A stretch of DNA of 64,000 nucleotides from JAGQPD01 sp020426865 (lineage in GTDB: Bacteria > Planctomycetota > Planctomycetia > Pirellulales > Pirellulaceae), in contig JAWKTN010000001.1 of the NCBI GenBank assembly GCA_041399065.1, positions 1,054,001 through 1,118,000 of the forward strand. The letters are read 5' to 3'. The position numbers and the translations under genes were made by a program. Of this stretch, positions 44,097 to 53,921 are shown one piece after another. The stretch's first letter is position 1; each line of letters opens with the position of its first letter. The notes under the pieces are model-generated. The model saw only the letters and a list, made by a program, of their open reading frames with translations. It did not search any database and was not told the origin of the DNA.

Positions 44097-46460
44097 CTAC
44101 GACGGGACCAACGGTCGAGCGGAATCGACGGTGGCTCGCAACAACCGCAAGCCGTTGGCGACGACCAGTAGACTCACACCGACGTCGGCGGCGACGGCCA
44201 TCCACATCGTCGCCAGCCCGACGGTGGCCAGCGTCAGTACCGCGAATTTTACGACTAGTGACGTCCCGACATTTTGCCAGAGAACTGTCCGAGTCTGTTT
44301 GCCTAACGACAGCAAGTCCCCCACGCGGCGCAGGTCGGAACTGATCGACACGACATCCGCCGACTCTAGCGCCGTATCGCTGGCCTGCCCGATGGCTATA
44401 CCAATTCGAGCCGTAGCCAACGCCGGCGCATCATTGACACCGTCGCCGATCATCGCGAGTTCCGGCGAGGTGGCCACGATCTGTTGCGTGAGTCTCATCT
44501 TATCTTCAGGCAATAGCTGTGAGTGGACCTCATCGATGCCTACCTGTTTGGCAAACGCCATTGCCGTATCCATGCGATCACCGGTCAACATCACGACCCG
44601 CTTGACGCCCAATTGCCTCCAACGGACGATCGCTTCCTTAGCGTGTGGGTGTAGGGTGTCTGCCAATCGGATACACCCACATACTCGGCCACCAGCGGCA
44701 ACCCATACGCTCGACTTTCTGTCGTCTGGCGAAGGATTGCTCGCCGGAATCATGTGCACATCCCGAAAATCGCAGCCCGATTCCTCGAGGAACCGGCGGC
44801 TTCCGACTACCACGTCCGCACCCACGGCTTTCGCGGTGACGCCCATTCCCCGGTAGCTCTGAAAGCCCTCGATCTCGGGAATCGACAGTTGTCGATCTCG
44901 CGCAGCCCGTACAATCGCCCTCGCCAATGGGTGTTCGCTATGATGTTCCAGGGCAGCCGCTATCGTCAGCACTCGATTTTCCGTCGCAGTTCCGAACACC
45001 TCAACGTGCGACACATTCATGGCTGCCAACGTGAGTGTGCCAGTCTTGTCCACGGCAATGGCGTCGATTCCGGCTGCCGCCTCAAGGTACTCGCCCCCTT
45101 TGACGAACAACCCACACTGTGCCGCCCGCGCAAGGCCGCAAACGATAGTGACAGGCGTGGAAATCACCAGGGCACATGGGCATCCTGTCACGAGAATCAC
45201 CAGGGCGCGACGTATCCAGTGAGGAAACTGGGTAGCCCAGTCGTCGCGCCCCTGCCCTAGCATCCACAATGGAACAAAAATCGCGATCCCTACTGCCAGC
45301 GTGACGATCGCAGGCGTGTAGAATCGAGCGAAGCGGTCGACAAACCGCTCCGTTTTTGCTCGCGACTGATGTGCCAATTCAACGAGCCGTCCCACGTGCG
45401 ACACCACGGACTGGCTGACAGGGGTTGACACGCGAATCATCAGTGAACTCTCGCCGTTTAAGCAACCGGCAAAGACAGTATCGCCGACGACAACATCAAC
45501 CGGGACACTTTCGCCTGTGACTGAAGCAGTGTCAACATCGGAGTCGCCTTCGACAACCACGCCGTCGGCCGGTATTCGTTCGCCAGGCCGCACTAACAAG
45601 AGGTCTCCCACGCTCAACTGTGACACGTCGACGTCTTCTATTTGCCGTCCATGCATTCGATCAAGGCCACGTCGGCAAGTGATGTCACTATCGCGCTGGT
45701 GCTGTTCCGACTGCGGCACGTCGCTCGTCTCGCATCGAGCTGCCTCCTCATCGCCCTGGTTGGGGTCGCCTGAATGCTCTTGCTCGTGCCCGTGGTTGCA
45801 ACAACTCCGACTCGGCAATCGATGAGCGACCGTCGGTGTCAATTCGACCAAGCTTTGGATCGCTCGACGCGCTCGCCCGGTACTGATTCGCTCCAACCAT
45901 ATCGAGATGGAAAACAGAAACATGGCCGTACCCGCCTCATGCCAATCCCCAAGGGCAATGGCGCCAATCGCAGCGATGGTCATCAACGCATTCATATCCA
46001 GATGGCGCAACCGCGCGGCCCGCCAACCGGCCTCTGCGACTCTCCAGCCACATACAAGTGCCGCCACCAGACTTGCCCACGCCGCGGATTGGTACGCTCC
46101 ACGTAACCACAACATGAATCCCAAGCTCAACAAGATCGCGCCGATCATGCCAGGCAGTGGAGCTGAACGCAAGATCTGCGACACCGATTCGACTTGACCG
46201 CCTCCGGCATCCGTCGACGATTCTCCCGCTTCGGGACGTCGTACAGCGGGAAATCCTATCTCTCGCAGCCGCTGCTCAATGCGTCCGCGATCAACCTGTG
46301 TGGGGTCAAGCGAAACAAGCAACTGTCGCTCCAAATAATTCGCGGCCAAATCACGAATACCCGGAGTGCCCTTTAATCCACGTTGGATCAAACTAAACTC
46401 TTCGGAGCAGTCCATCGAAGGGATCGAAAACACCTCGTTGACCGGTGGGGTATTCGACAA
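44097..46460 (-). CDS. Zn/Cd/Pb-type P1B ATPase with a His/Cys-rich insertion
   Basis: 787 residues. P-type hallmarks: DKTGTLT (Asp471), TGES, TGDRMDTA, GDGVNDAPAL, SEHPLA. The membrane metal site is CPC (427-429, VTGCPCALVIS), and the last helix region ends in the style of ZntA/CadA exporters of Zn, Cd, Pb or Co. The N-terminal domain has PSMDCSEE, a one-Cys variant of the metal-binding motif. Unusual is a charged insertion at about 217-270 in the actuator domain, containing SCCNHGHEQEHSG and further Cys and His. Start is TTG 46460 with AAGGA 7 bases upstream. It is divergent from hslV. Confidence 0.9.
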   Translation of the reverse strand: MSNTPPVNEVFSIPSMDCSEEFSLIQRGLKGTPGIRDLAANYLERQLLVSLDPTQVDRGRIEQRLREIGFPAVRRPEAGESSTDAGGGQVESVSQILRSAPLPGMIGAILLSLGFMLWLRGAYQSAAWASLVAALVCGWRVAEAGWRAARLRHLDMNALMTIAAIGAIALGDWHEAGTAMFLFSISIWLERISTGRARRAIQSLVELTPTVAHRLPSRSCCNHGHEQEHSGDPNQGDEEAARCETSDVPQSEQHQRDSDITCRRGLDRMHGRQIEDVDVSQLSVGDLLLVRPGERIPADGVVVEGDSDVDTASVTGESVPVDVVVGDTVFAGCLNGESSLMIRVSTPVSQSVVSHVGRLVELAHQSRAKTERFVDRFARFYTPAIVTLAVGIAIFVPLWMLGQGRDDWATQFPHWIRRALVILVTGCPCALVISTPVTIVCGLARAAQCGLFVKGGEYLEAAAGIDAIAVDKTGTLTLAAMNVSHVEVFGTATENRVLTIAAALEHHSEHPLARAIVRAARDRQLSIPEIEGFQSYRGMGVTAKAVGADVVVGSRRFLEESGCDFRDVHMIPASNPSPDDRKSSVWVAAGGRVCGCIRLADTLHPHAKEAIVRWRQLGVKRVVMLTGDRMDTAMAFAKQVGIDEVHSQLLPEDKMRLTQQIVATSPELAMIGDGVNDAPALATARIGIAIGQASDTALESADVVSISSDLRRVGDLLSLGKQTRTVLWQNVGTSLVVKFAVLTLATVGLATMWMAVAADVGVSLLVVANGLRLLRATVDSARPLVPS

Positions 46461-46628
46461 GACCGATTCCTTAGGTATTCATAGGTAGGATTGAGCAATT
46501 GGGCTATGGGTATTATAGGTCGCATCGCGAATGATAGCAGCGCCAATAAAAACCCCTATCACGACTGGAAGTTTTCGACCACAATAATTACGAACGGCGT
46601 CATAAGATTAAGTGAGGTTATTGTCGAC

Positions 46629-47171
46629 ATGCAGATTCGTGCAACAACAATCTTGACGGTCCGCCACAACGGCCGAGTCGCCATCGGTGGGGACGGCCAG
46701 GTGACTTTGGACACATCGGTGATCAAGTCCGACGCGACGAAGATTCGATCGCTGCTGGACGGCCGAGTGCTGTGCGGCTTCGCCGGCAGTGGAGCCGATG
46801 CGTTTGCGTTACTGGAACGATTCGAGGCGAAGCTGAAGGATTACCCAGGAAACGTGCCACGCGCGGCGACGGAATTGGCCAAGGAGTGGCGATTGGATCG
46901 GGCGCTTCGCCGGCTGCAGGCATTGCTGGCTGTTGTAAGTCCGCAACACACGTTGCTCGTCAGCGGCACCGGAGACGTCATCCAGCCAACGGACGGGATA
47001 CTCGGCATCGGCTCCGGCGGTAATTACGCGATTGCAGCCGCTAGGGCACTTGTTCGTCACAGCCAATTGGATGCGAAACAAATCGTACAGACGGCGTTGG
47101 CAATCGCGGCCGATATCGACATCTACACGAATTCCAATATCGTCGTGGAGGAACTTGCATGCGAGACCTAA
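46629..47171 (+). CDS. hslV: ATP-dependent protease subunit HslV
   Basis: 180 residues. ATTILTVRHNGRVAIGGDGQVTL matches the N-terminus of HslV, where the Thr after processing is the nucleophile (Thr6, after five residues rather than one). GFAGSGADAFALLERFEAKL and TDGILGIGSGGNYAIAAARAL are also typical. HslV forms the proteolytic core of the HslVU protease. ATG 46629 is the start; the open frame is longer upstream. The stop overlaps the hslU start by 13 bases. Confidence 0.93.
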   Translation: MQIRATTILTVRHNGRVAIGGDGQVTLDTSVIKSDATKIRSLLDGRVLCGFAGSGADAFALLERFEAKLKDYPGNVPRAATELAKEWRLDRALRRLQALLAVVSPQHTLLVSGTGDVIQPTDGILGIGSGGNYAIAAARALVRHSQLDAKQIVQTALAIAADIDIYTNSNIVVEELACET

Positions 47172-48532
47172 GTGTTCTATCGACAGCATCCGTTCCGACA
47201 ACTGAATTGACGCCGAAGCAGATCGTAACCGAGCTGGATCGATACATCGTCGGCCAGGCCGAAGCAAAACGGGCAGTGGCGATTGCGATACGCAATCGTT
47301 GGCGCCGCCAACAATTGTCGGACGACATGCGACAGGAGGTGGCGCCGAAAAACATCCTGATGATGGGCCCGACGGGCGTCGGAAAGACCGAGATCGCACG
47401 GCGATTGGCCAAACTCACCGGTGCGCCGTTCATTAAGGTTGAGGCTACGAAGTACACGGAGGTCGGGTATTACGGCCGCGATGTCGAGAGCATGGTCCGC
47501 GAACTAGTCGAGAATGCGATTGGTATTGTGCGCGCCAAGGAACTGAAGAACGTTGAACATGAGGCGGAACAACGAGTCGAAGAGCGACTGTTGGATTTGT
47601 TGGCGCCACCTCCCACCACGGTGGATGTAGGAAGCGACGCTGTCAACTCGGTGGACCACTACCAGCGGACCCGCGAACGGATGCGCACAATGCTCCGCGA
47701 AGGGTTAATGGACGAACGCAGCGTGGAATTGAATGTCGAACAAAAAGCCACCCCGGTGGTCTTCAGCGGCGGCGGCTTGGAACATATGGATGTTGATATC
47801 CAGGGCATGTTCGAGAAGATCATGCCCAAATCGAGCGTCCGTCGCGAGATGACGGTCATGGAAGCTCGTCGATTCCTCTTTGACGCCGAATGCGATGCAC
47901 TGCTCGACCAGGAGAAGGTCAACTCAGCGGCCATCCAGCTGGCAGAAAACATGGGGATAATTTTTTTGGATGAGATTGACAAGGTCGTCGCCAGCGAATC
48001 GAAGAGTGCTGATGTTTCGCGCCAAGGAGTGCAGCGAGATCTGTTGCCGATTGTGGAAGGGACGACCGTGCAAACTCGCTATGGCTATGTGAAAACAGAC
48101 CACGTATTGTTCATCGCGGCCGGTGCATTTCACCGTTCCCAGCCAAGCGATCTGATGCCGGAGCTGCAAGGTCGATTTCCAATTCGTGTGGAACTGCAGG
48201 AGTTGACCAAGGAGGATTTCATGCGTATCCTCATCGAACCGCGTTCGTCGCTCACCCGGCAATACCAGGCACTGATGCAAACCGAAGACGTGCAGCTGAT
48301 CTTTGACGATGATGCGATCGAGGAGCTGGCGGCCTATGCACAGCGAGTCAATCAGACAACGCAGAATATTGGCGCGAGACGTCTGTACACAATACTGGAA
48401 AAGGTACTCGAAGACCTTAGCTTTGAGGCGCCGCAGATGGGAATCGGCCAGGTGACGGTCAATGCCGCCTATGTGCGCCAACGGCTTGAGAAGATTGCTC
48501 AGGACGAAGACCTCAGCCGCTTCATCCTTTAG
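47159..48532 (+). CDS. hslU: ATPase subunit HslU
   Basis: 457 residues, close to the usual 443. Walker A GPTGVGKTEIARRLAKL (near 70), Walker B IIFLDEIDK, pore loop region KYTEVGYYGRDVESM, the inserted I-domain (about 110-245), sensor and arginine residues in RDLLPIVEG and LQGRFPIRVEL. It unfolds substrates for HslV. Translation is coupled to hslV by a 13-base overlap. Confidence 0.95.
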   Translation: MRDLSVLSTASVPTTELTPKQIVTELDRYIVGQAEAKRAVAIAIRNRWRRQQLSDDMRQEVAPKNILMMGPTGVGKTEIARRLAKLTGAPFIKVEATKYTEVGYYGRDVESMVRELVENAIGIVRAKELKNVEHEAEQRVEERLLDLLAPPPTTVDVGSDAVNSVDHYQRTRERMRTMLREGLMDERSVELNVEQKATPVVFSGGGLEHMDVDIQGMFEKIMPKSSVRREMTVMEARRFLFDAECDALLDQEKVNSAAIQLAENMGIIFLDEIDKVVASESKSADVSRQGVQRDLLPIVEGTTVQTRYGYVKTDHVLFIAAGAFHRSQPSDLMPELQGRFPIRVELQELTKEDFMRILIEPRSSLTRQYQALMQTEDVQLIFDDDAIEELAAYAQRVNQTTQNIGARRLYTILEKVLEDLSFEAPQMGIGQVTVNAAYVRQRLEKIAQDEDLSRFIL

Positions 48533-48545
48533 GAGTGCCGCGATC

Positions 48546-49472
48546 GTGGAACGAGAATTCGTTCAATGGCTGATGTCGCGAGTCCCCGCATCGCCCAGCC
48601 TACGTCAAGGCATCGGAGACGATGCGGCCGTCCTGGACTTTGGGGATTCACGCCAACTGGTGGTGACGACGGACCTGCTGGCAGATGGTGTGCATTTCGA
48701 CGCCAGTTCGACCGCTTGGACGCGCATCGGGCATAAGGCGCTGGCGGTCAACCTAAGTGACCTGGCCGCGATGGCCGCTCGTCCCCTCGCCGCGTTCGTC
48801 TCCATACTTCTTCCAAACGATCATGCACTGGAAATCGCGCAACGTTTGGTTCTTGGTATGCAACCGCTGGCAACGCGATTTCAAACAACAATTGCTGGCG
48901 GCGACACCAACTGCTGGCACGGTAAACTCGTGATTAACGTTACGGCGATCGGCACAAGTCTGGCTGAGGGAGTCTTGAAGCGCAGTACCGGCGGGCCAGG
49001 AGATATCGTGCTGGTAACGGGTAGTCTCGGCGGTAGCATACTGGGGAAGCACCTCGATTTTGTCCCGCGAGTCGACGAAGCCATCAAACTTGTCCAGCGA
49101 CACAATGTTACTACTGGGATGGATACGACGGACGGAATCGTGTTGGACCTCAACCGCATGGCGACCGCGAGCGGATGTGGAGCAGTCCTGCGTTTGAGCG
49201 ACATTCCGATCGCCGATAGTGCAGTAACACGGTCGGCGGAAAGCGGTCGAATTCCCCTCGAACATGCGCTCTATGACGGCGAGGATTTTGAGTTGTTAGT
49301 GGCCGCTCCCCCGGAAGTGGCTCGAACGATTCTGGCCGACGAGGAACTCGGTTTTCCCATCGCAGCGGTTGGCGAATTGGTTATCGACCAAGGTATGTGG
49401 CAAATCTCCGTCGATGGATGCCGCCGTCCCCTAGACATTCGAGGGTACGTGCATGGGGAGCTAACCGAATGA
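48546..49472 (+). CDS. thiL: Thiamine-monophosphate kinase
   Basis: 308 residues. ThiL motifs: GIGDDAAVLDFGDSRQLVVTTDLLADGVHFD, GHKALAVNLSDLAAMAARPL, GGDTNCW, DTTDGIVLDLNRMA, YDGEDFELLVA. It makes thiamine pyrophosphate. The start is GTG 48546, with AGGAG 10 bases upstream and conserved sequence beginning EREFVQWL; the frame is open further upstream inside hslU. Its stop overlaps the next start. Confidence 0.92.
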   Translation: MEREFVQWLMSRVPASPSLRQGIGDDAAVLDFGDSRQLVVTTDLLADGVHFDASSTAWTRIGHKALAVNLSDLAAMAARPLAAFVSILLPNDHALEIAQRLVLGMQPLATRFQTTIAGGDTNCWHGKLVINVTAIGTSLAEGVLKRSTGGPGDIVLVTGSLGGSILGKHLDFVPRVDEAIKLVQRHNVTTGMDTTDGIVLDLNRMATASGCGAVLRLSDIPIADSAVTRSAESGRIPLEHALYDGEDFELLVAAPPEVARTILADEELGFPIAAVGELVIDQGMWQISVDGCRRPLDIRGYVHGELTE

Positions 49473-49981
49473 CGAATGCTTTCCTGTTTGACGCGCGCGA
49501 TGAATGTGATACGGATCGGTTGGCGGAGGCGTTGGCTACGTGGGTGCCGGACGGCACGACAATCGCATTGCTCGGGCCCCTGGGAGCGGGCAAGACCCGT
49601 TTGGTGCGGGGGATCGCAGCGGCGTTGGGCGTTCCCGCCGATGTGGTAATCAGTCCGACCTTCGTTCTTTGCCAAGTGTATGAAGGAAAACGCACATTAT
49701 GCCACTTGGACGTCTATCGTTTGCGCAACGTGAGCGAATTCATGGAACTTGGTGTTGATGAAATGTTGGACTCCTCTGCGATAACGATCATCGAGTGGGC
49801 GGATCGTGTCACGGAGTACTTGCCGACATGCCGGCTCGAAATTTCGATCGAGTTGGTGGACAGTACGACACGACGCTTTGGTGTACGCGCAACTGACCAC
49901 CAATTGGCTTGCGTGCTAAGTCGGCTTCAAATCCAGATGGCAGCCGGCGAATCTAGCCACCACAATCACAATCTCGACTAG
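49469..49981 (+). CDS. tsaE: tRNA threonylcarbamoyladenosine biosynthesis ATPase TsaE
   Basis: 170 residues. Walker A GPLGAGKTRLVRGIAAALG, switch-like VISPTFVLCQVY, and CHLDVYRL, IIEWADRV, the standard TsaE/YjeE signature. With TsaB, TsaC and TsaD it makes t6A in tRNA. The start ATG 49469 overlaps the thiL stop (ATGA), giving an operon hslV-hslU-thiL-tsaE. The C-terminus is His/Asn-rich (SSHHNHNLD). Confidence 0.92.
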   Translation: MTNAFLFDARDECDTDRLAEALATWVPDGTTIALLGPLGAGKTRLVRGIAAALGVPADVVISPTFVLCQVYEGKRTLCHLDVYRLRNVSEFMELGVDEMLDSSAITIIEWADRVTEYLPTCRLEISIELVDSTTRRFGVRATDHQLACVLSRLQIQMAAGESSHHNHNLD

Positions 49982-50120
49982 CGGAACGGCTTCTTACGCT
50001 TGGCAACTCCGGGTGGCTGCTCTTGTTTTGTTCACAACCGCCGAAAGCGTTAGCACAAATTCACGTTCTTCATCATCGTTAAACGCGTGAAGAATCTAGA
50101 AGAACACTCTTGTCCATTAG

Positions 50121-50150
50121 TTGCCTAATGTTTACACACAGGTGTATATT
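50121..50150 (+). promoter_or_regulatory. Possible promoter before the transposase gene
   Basis: TTGCCT (50121-50126) and TATATT (50145-50150) with an 18-base spacer, in an AT-rich pocket about 95 bases before ATG 50246. Both hexamers are imperfect. Confidence 0.3.
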
Positions 50151-50245
50151 ATAGGCGTTGCATGGCAGAATGTCAGCTGCAACCGTGTGGAATGGTCCTG
50201 GACGTTTTAGGGCCAATTGGATTCGATGAAATAGGAGGAAGCGAC

Positions 50246-51367
50246 ATGGCATCGGGAGCACGCGCGGATATCTTTGATCCGTTGGAGGCGGGGATGTATC
50301 ACTGCTGGAACCGTTTTACGCGGTCGATGCGTCTGTTGGGGATTAGTGCGGAGGCAGATGGGATGACGGTCTGCCGCAAGGGGTTTGCGCTGATTCTGCA
50401 AAAGACGTTGGCTCGATTGTTCTGCGTGGACATTACGACCTACGCGACGCTGGACGGGCATTTTCACAAGATGATCCGGAATCGGCCGGACTTGCGGCGG
50501 GGGCTGAATGACCGCGAAGTGGCGCGGCGGTGGTTGATCTTGATGCGGATCAAGCGGAATGGTTGGTGGGAAGTCGCTGAGCCGACAGAGAAGGAGATTG
50601 ATGCCGAACTGCGCAGGCCGGTACAGCCGGGGACACGCAAGCCGGGGGCGGGGACAACGCGGCCGCCGCATCCGAATCGAGCGAGTGAATTGCGCGAGCG
50701 ACTGTGCGACATGTCGTGGCTGATGGGAGTTTTTGAGGAGTGCATTTCGCGGTACGTCAATCGTCTGGACGGGAAGAAGGGGACCTGCTGGGAGGGGCCG
50801 TATCAGGCGAAGAAGTTGGAGGACGACACGGCGACGTTGTGCTGCAGCACGTACGTGGATTTGAATTGGGTTCGAGCGATGATGGCGAACACTCCCGAGG
50901 ATTCGACCTATACGTCGATTGGCGACCGGGTCGGTGACCTTGAGCGGCACCAGCGGGAGGGGATGCCACTGGAGGAGGCGGCATTGGAGCCGGACAGCTG
51001 GTTAAGTCCGGTGTTTTTGGACGAGCGGTTGCCGGTCAATGATCCCAGGATGGGGCTATCGAGCAATGGTGCGCGGCTGTCGGACAAGGGGTATTTGGTG
51101 GGGATACCGTTAAAGACTTATATCCACTTGGTGGATCTTGTGGGACGGCGGGTGAATGGGGAGGACGAAGGGGCGATCCCGGAGGATTTGCCACCGATAT
51201 TCGAGCGGTTAGGGATCCAGCTGGACGGGTTTGTGCACGCGGTGAAGAACTACGCGAAGCTGTTTGGCAAGGTGGTTGGCAAGCCGGAGGCGGTGGAGGC
51301 ACGTGCCGAGGCGAAGGGGCGCAAGTGGTACTGGGGGATCTCTGGGTGCCGTGCGGCCTTTGGCTAA
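50246..51367 (+). CDS. REP-associated-type tyrosine transposase (TnpA-REP/Y1 family)
   Basis: 373 residues. The N-terminal segment FDPLEAGMYHCWNRFTR matches the first strand of Y1 transposases, in modified form (YHCWNR instead of YHVxxR). The signature of the REP-associated family is clear: SWLMGVFEECISRYVNRLDGKKGTCWEGPYQAKKLEDDTATLCCSTYVDLNWVRA, written in homologues as xLMxxxxxxYxxxxNxxxxRxGxLWxGRFKxxxxxxxxYxxxxxxYIxxNPVRAxx. These proteins act on palindromic repeats in the same genome. ATG 50246 has GGAGGAAG about 7 bases upstream; ATG 50162 is in frame but lacks a site. No flanking IS ends; the gene is probably a resident copy. Confidence 0.75.
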   Translation: MASGARADIFDPLEAGMYHCWNRFTRSMRLLGISAEADGMTVCRKGFALILQKTLARLFCVDITTYATLDGHFHKMIRNRPDLRRGLNDREVARRWLILMRIKRNGWWEVAEPTEKEIDAELRRPVQPGTRKPGAGTTRPPHPNRASELRERLCDMSWLMGVFEECISRYVNRLDGKKGTCWEGPYQAKKLEDDTATLCCSTYVDLNWVRAMMANTPEDSTYTSIGDRVGDLERHQREGMPLEEAALEPDSWLSPVFLDERLPVNDPRMGLSSNGARLSDKGYLVGIPLKTYIHLVDLVGRRVNGEDEGAIPEDLPPIFERLGIQLDGFVHAVKNYAKLFGKVVGKPEAVEARAEAKGRKWYWGISGCRAAFG

Positions 51368-52565
51368 TGCGCGGGCGGCGCGGGTGTTGGCAGCACCTGG
51401 TAGGGGCGGTGGCCGAGCAATGAAGGGTCACAGCTAAGCGGACCGGAAGCAGCCAAACTAAAACCACAAGTTTCTTGTCAATAATTGCCGATAGTGCAAT
51501 TTCAATAACGGTGGCGATCGCCGTGAGCGAAACCGGTGCGCGCCGGAGTGGCTCGTCAGTGGCGGAATAGCGCCCATCATCGGTCAGGCAAGCGCCCAAG
51601 CACCTCTCGCGGGCGGAAAAGCATCATTGCCCAAAGCCGCCATTACACCCAAACCTACCAGGCTGCCCATTCCACCAGATTCCAAGTGGTAGACCCTCTG
51701 GGATTTTGCCCAGAATCGTAGAGGGTCTACCATTGGGAGGAGATTGAGAGGGTCTACCACTTGCAAACTGAGTATTTTGTGTTTTTTGATATTTTTTTCG
51801 CTTACAGCCAGGCGATGGCGTTCGGCTGATCGGCTTTCGCGTTGTGCCCGGGAGGTGTTGTTATGTTCCGAGTTGACGATTGGATCGCAAACGTACCGCG
51901 AGAAATTTTGGTAGAAGATGAGGGGGGCCGGCCGTATTCCGCCATTTGACCTGAGGGGGCGGATGCTGTTAGGTGGCTCGCCAAGTCTATCACACCGATT
52001 CGGGCGATCGTACCCCAATCGAACCCCTTGTCGGATGTGATCGCACAAACAGAGGATTCGACCAATGAGCGATTTTAAAGACGTCCCATAAGCAGGATAT
52101 CGCCACGCCCTGGGCCGAGGAGTGGCCTGAGCGTTTACCCGACGTGCAGTGTAGGTCCAACGGAACAGCCTCGCAAACGTTCGGTTGAAGTAGTCAATGA
52201 ATTCCACTAGCCGGTGAGATCGCACCATCAGAAACTCTTGACGAGTGGCCGTCGACTTGAGGATCCCTTCGCCCGGACCCACGTGGCGTACGGACGCCGT
52301 TAACGTGTGAGAACTCTGATCAACAACCAAGGAAGGTTGTTTCGCGTCAATATCAATCCAAAACCAACGCGCCAGCGTCTACCCACTGTTCGGCCTGTTA
52401 AGGTGGGCAACTCAACGCTCTGGTGGCCAATCAATTACCGATTGCGGCAATCGTGCTCGACTCCTAACGGCTAACTACACAAGCAATCGACGCGATTGCA
52501 GGCGAGGCAACGTCACTCTACGCCGTGTCATTGGGCGAGCTGCCTACCCCGGTTCGGAGGTGATG
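51368..52565. other. 1.2-kb gene-free region with palindromic repeats
   Basis: Apart from the palindromes listed separately, I see no supported gene. A minus-strand frame (51584-52330) shows no family and reads through the palindromes, so I treat it as non-coding. The region may contain decayed sequence from earlier insertions. Confidence 0.6.
51684..51762. repeat. Palindromic (REP-like) repeats after the transposase gene
   Basis: The 16-mer AAGTGGTAGACCCTCT (51684-51699) recurs inverted as AGAGGGTCTACCACTT (51747-51762), perfectly. A third arm, AGAGGGTCTACC (51720-51731), also pairs with the left one, and CTGGG/CCCAG (51698-51702, 51709-51713) adds a short stem inside. The set gives alternative hairpins and is 317 bases past the transposase stop. 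Confidence 0.9.
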
Positions 52566-53921
52566 TTAGCGCCAGACAGGCTCCATGTCGCCATAAAGGG
52601 TTGTGCCGCCGCGGACGATGTAGAATTTAACCGGTTCGTCAGCGTCTTGGGTTTGCCGAAGTACGTAGTCTACGTCGCTCATCTTTACCGTTTCCCAACC
52701 GTGCATTCCCACGAGGACATCACCGCTGCGAATGCCGTGGCGAGCGGCAGGACTGTTGTCACGAACAGAAACCACACGGAGGCCACCGGAGTATCGATGT
52801 GAATTGTTTTCAAACACATCGGCGGTAACCGGCGCCAACCGAACGCCAAGATACTTCCATGTTCGATCGTCCACACTCAACTCCTGAGCTCCGCGCTTGC
52901 CGAGATTCACCAGCAGCTTTTCGCTTGCACTTTGCCGCCGCACGCTGACCGCCACTTCGTCCTCGGAGGTATGCCCAAGAAACGCTCGCTCTACATCCAA
53001 CGCTCGATGTACCTGTATTTTCCCGATCGACGTCACTACATCCCCGGCCTTGACGCCAGCTCGTTCCGCCGGACTTCCCGACGCTACGGCACTCACAACA
53101 AAGTGCCCGCCGTCATCGAAGGTCGTATTCCCCTCCATGCCGTGCCAGTAACCACTGAGTCGCTCCAACTTCATCATCTCCGCGGCTACGTTCATCGCTT
53201 TATCGACCGGAATAGCAAATCCGATACCTTGCGCACCAACGCGTACCGCCACGTTGATCCCGATCATTTCGCCGTTGATATTCAACAACGGCCCCCCCGA
53301 ATTCCCCGGGTTGATGCTGGCGTCGGTCTGAATCAGATCGTCATATTTCTGCGCGTCAGTCACTTGCACACTACGATCCAAGGCGCTGACAATGCCTTGC
53401 GTGACCGTGTGTTGATAGCCGTAGGCATTGCCCACGGCTATCACCGTCTCGCCCGGCTGCAGGTCGCTCGACGTACCGATCTTGACCAGCGGCAACGGTT
53501 CGTTGGCGGTGATCTTGATCAATGCCAGATCCGTGACCGGATCGTGGTTGATCAGCCGAGCGATGAACGTGCGACGGTCTGCCAACGTCACGCGAATGCG
53601 TCTCACTCCGTCCACAACATGGTGATTTGTAATTATGTAACCTCGCTCGTCAACGATTACCCCCGTCCCCATGCCATTAACTCGGCGCGGGCCACTTTCC
53701 GCTCCGTTCTCGTCCGGCCCGTCGACTGTTTTGTGGCCGTTAATGTTCACAACAGCCGGACGAGCCTGGGCAACTGCCCGGACCGTTGGCGTCATCCTTG
53801 CCGACTCGCCAGCTAAACCCCGCGTCGCTATGGTCGGACATGCAAACAACAGGGCCGTGAGGATTACGGTCGTGCATCGTTTTCGGGAAAGGCGGGGCGA
53901 TGGCAAGGCGGGATCGTGCAT
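52566..53921 (-). CDS. Periplasmic HtrA/DegP-like protease with two PDZ domains
   Basis: 451 residues. A signal peptide (TTVILTALLFACPTIATRGLA) precedes the trypsin-like domain with His in IITNHHVVDG, Asp in DLALIKI and Ser in NPGNSGGPLL. Two PDZ domains follow (VVSAVASGSPAERAGVKAGDVVTSIG; LRVVSVRDNSPAARHGIRSGDVLVGMHG). This is the secreted DegP/DegQ layout, in contrast to the membrane-anchored single-PDZ protein at 16960-18168. ATG 53921. Confidence 0.9.
   Translation of the reverse strand: MHDPALPSPRLSRKRCTTVILTALLFACPTIATRGLAGESARMTPTVRAVAQARPAVVNINGHKTVDGPDENGAESGPRRVNGMGTGVIVDERGYIITNHHVVDGVRRIRVTLADRRTFIARLINHDPVTDLALIKITANEPLPLVKIGTSSDLQPGETVIAVGNAYGYQHTVTQGIVSALDRSVQVTDAQKYDDLIQTDASINPGNSGGPLLNINGEMIGINVAVRVGAQGIGFAIPVDKAMNVAAEMMKLERLSGYWHGMEGNTTFDDGGHFVVSAVASGSPAERAGVKAGDVVTSIGKIQVHRALDVERAFLGHTSEDEVAVSVRRQSASEKLLVNLGKRGAQELSVDDRTWKYLGVRLAPVTADVFENNSHRYSGGLRVVSVRDNSPAARHGIRSGDVLVGMHGWETVKMSDVDYVLRQTQDADEPVKFYIVRGGTTLYGDMEPVWR

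Noticed and set aside
51584..52330. 248-codon minus-strand frame
   Set aside because: Reads through the palindromic repeats and has no recognisable domain; probably open by chance.
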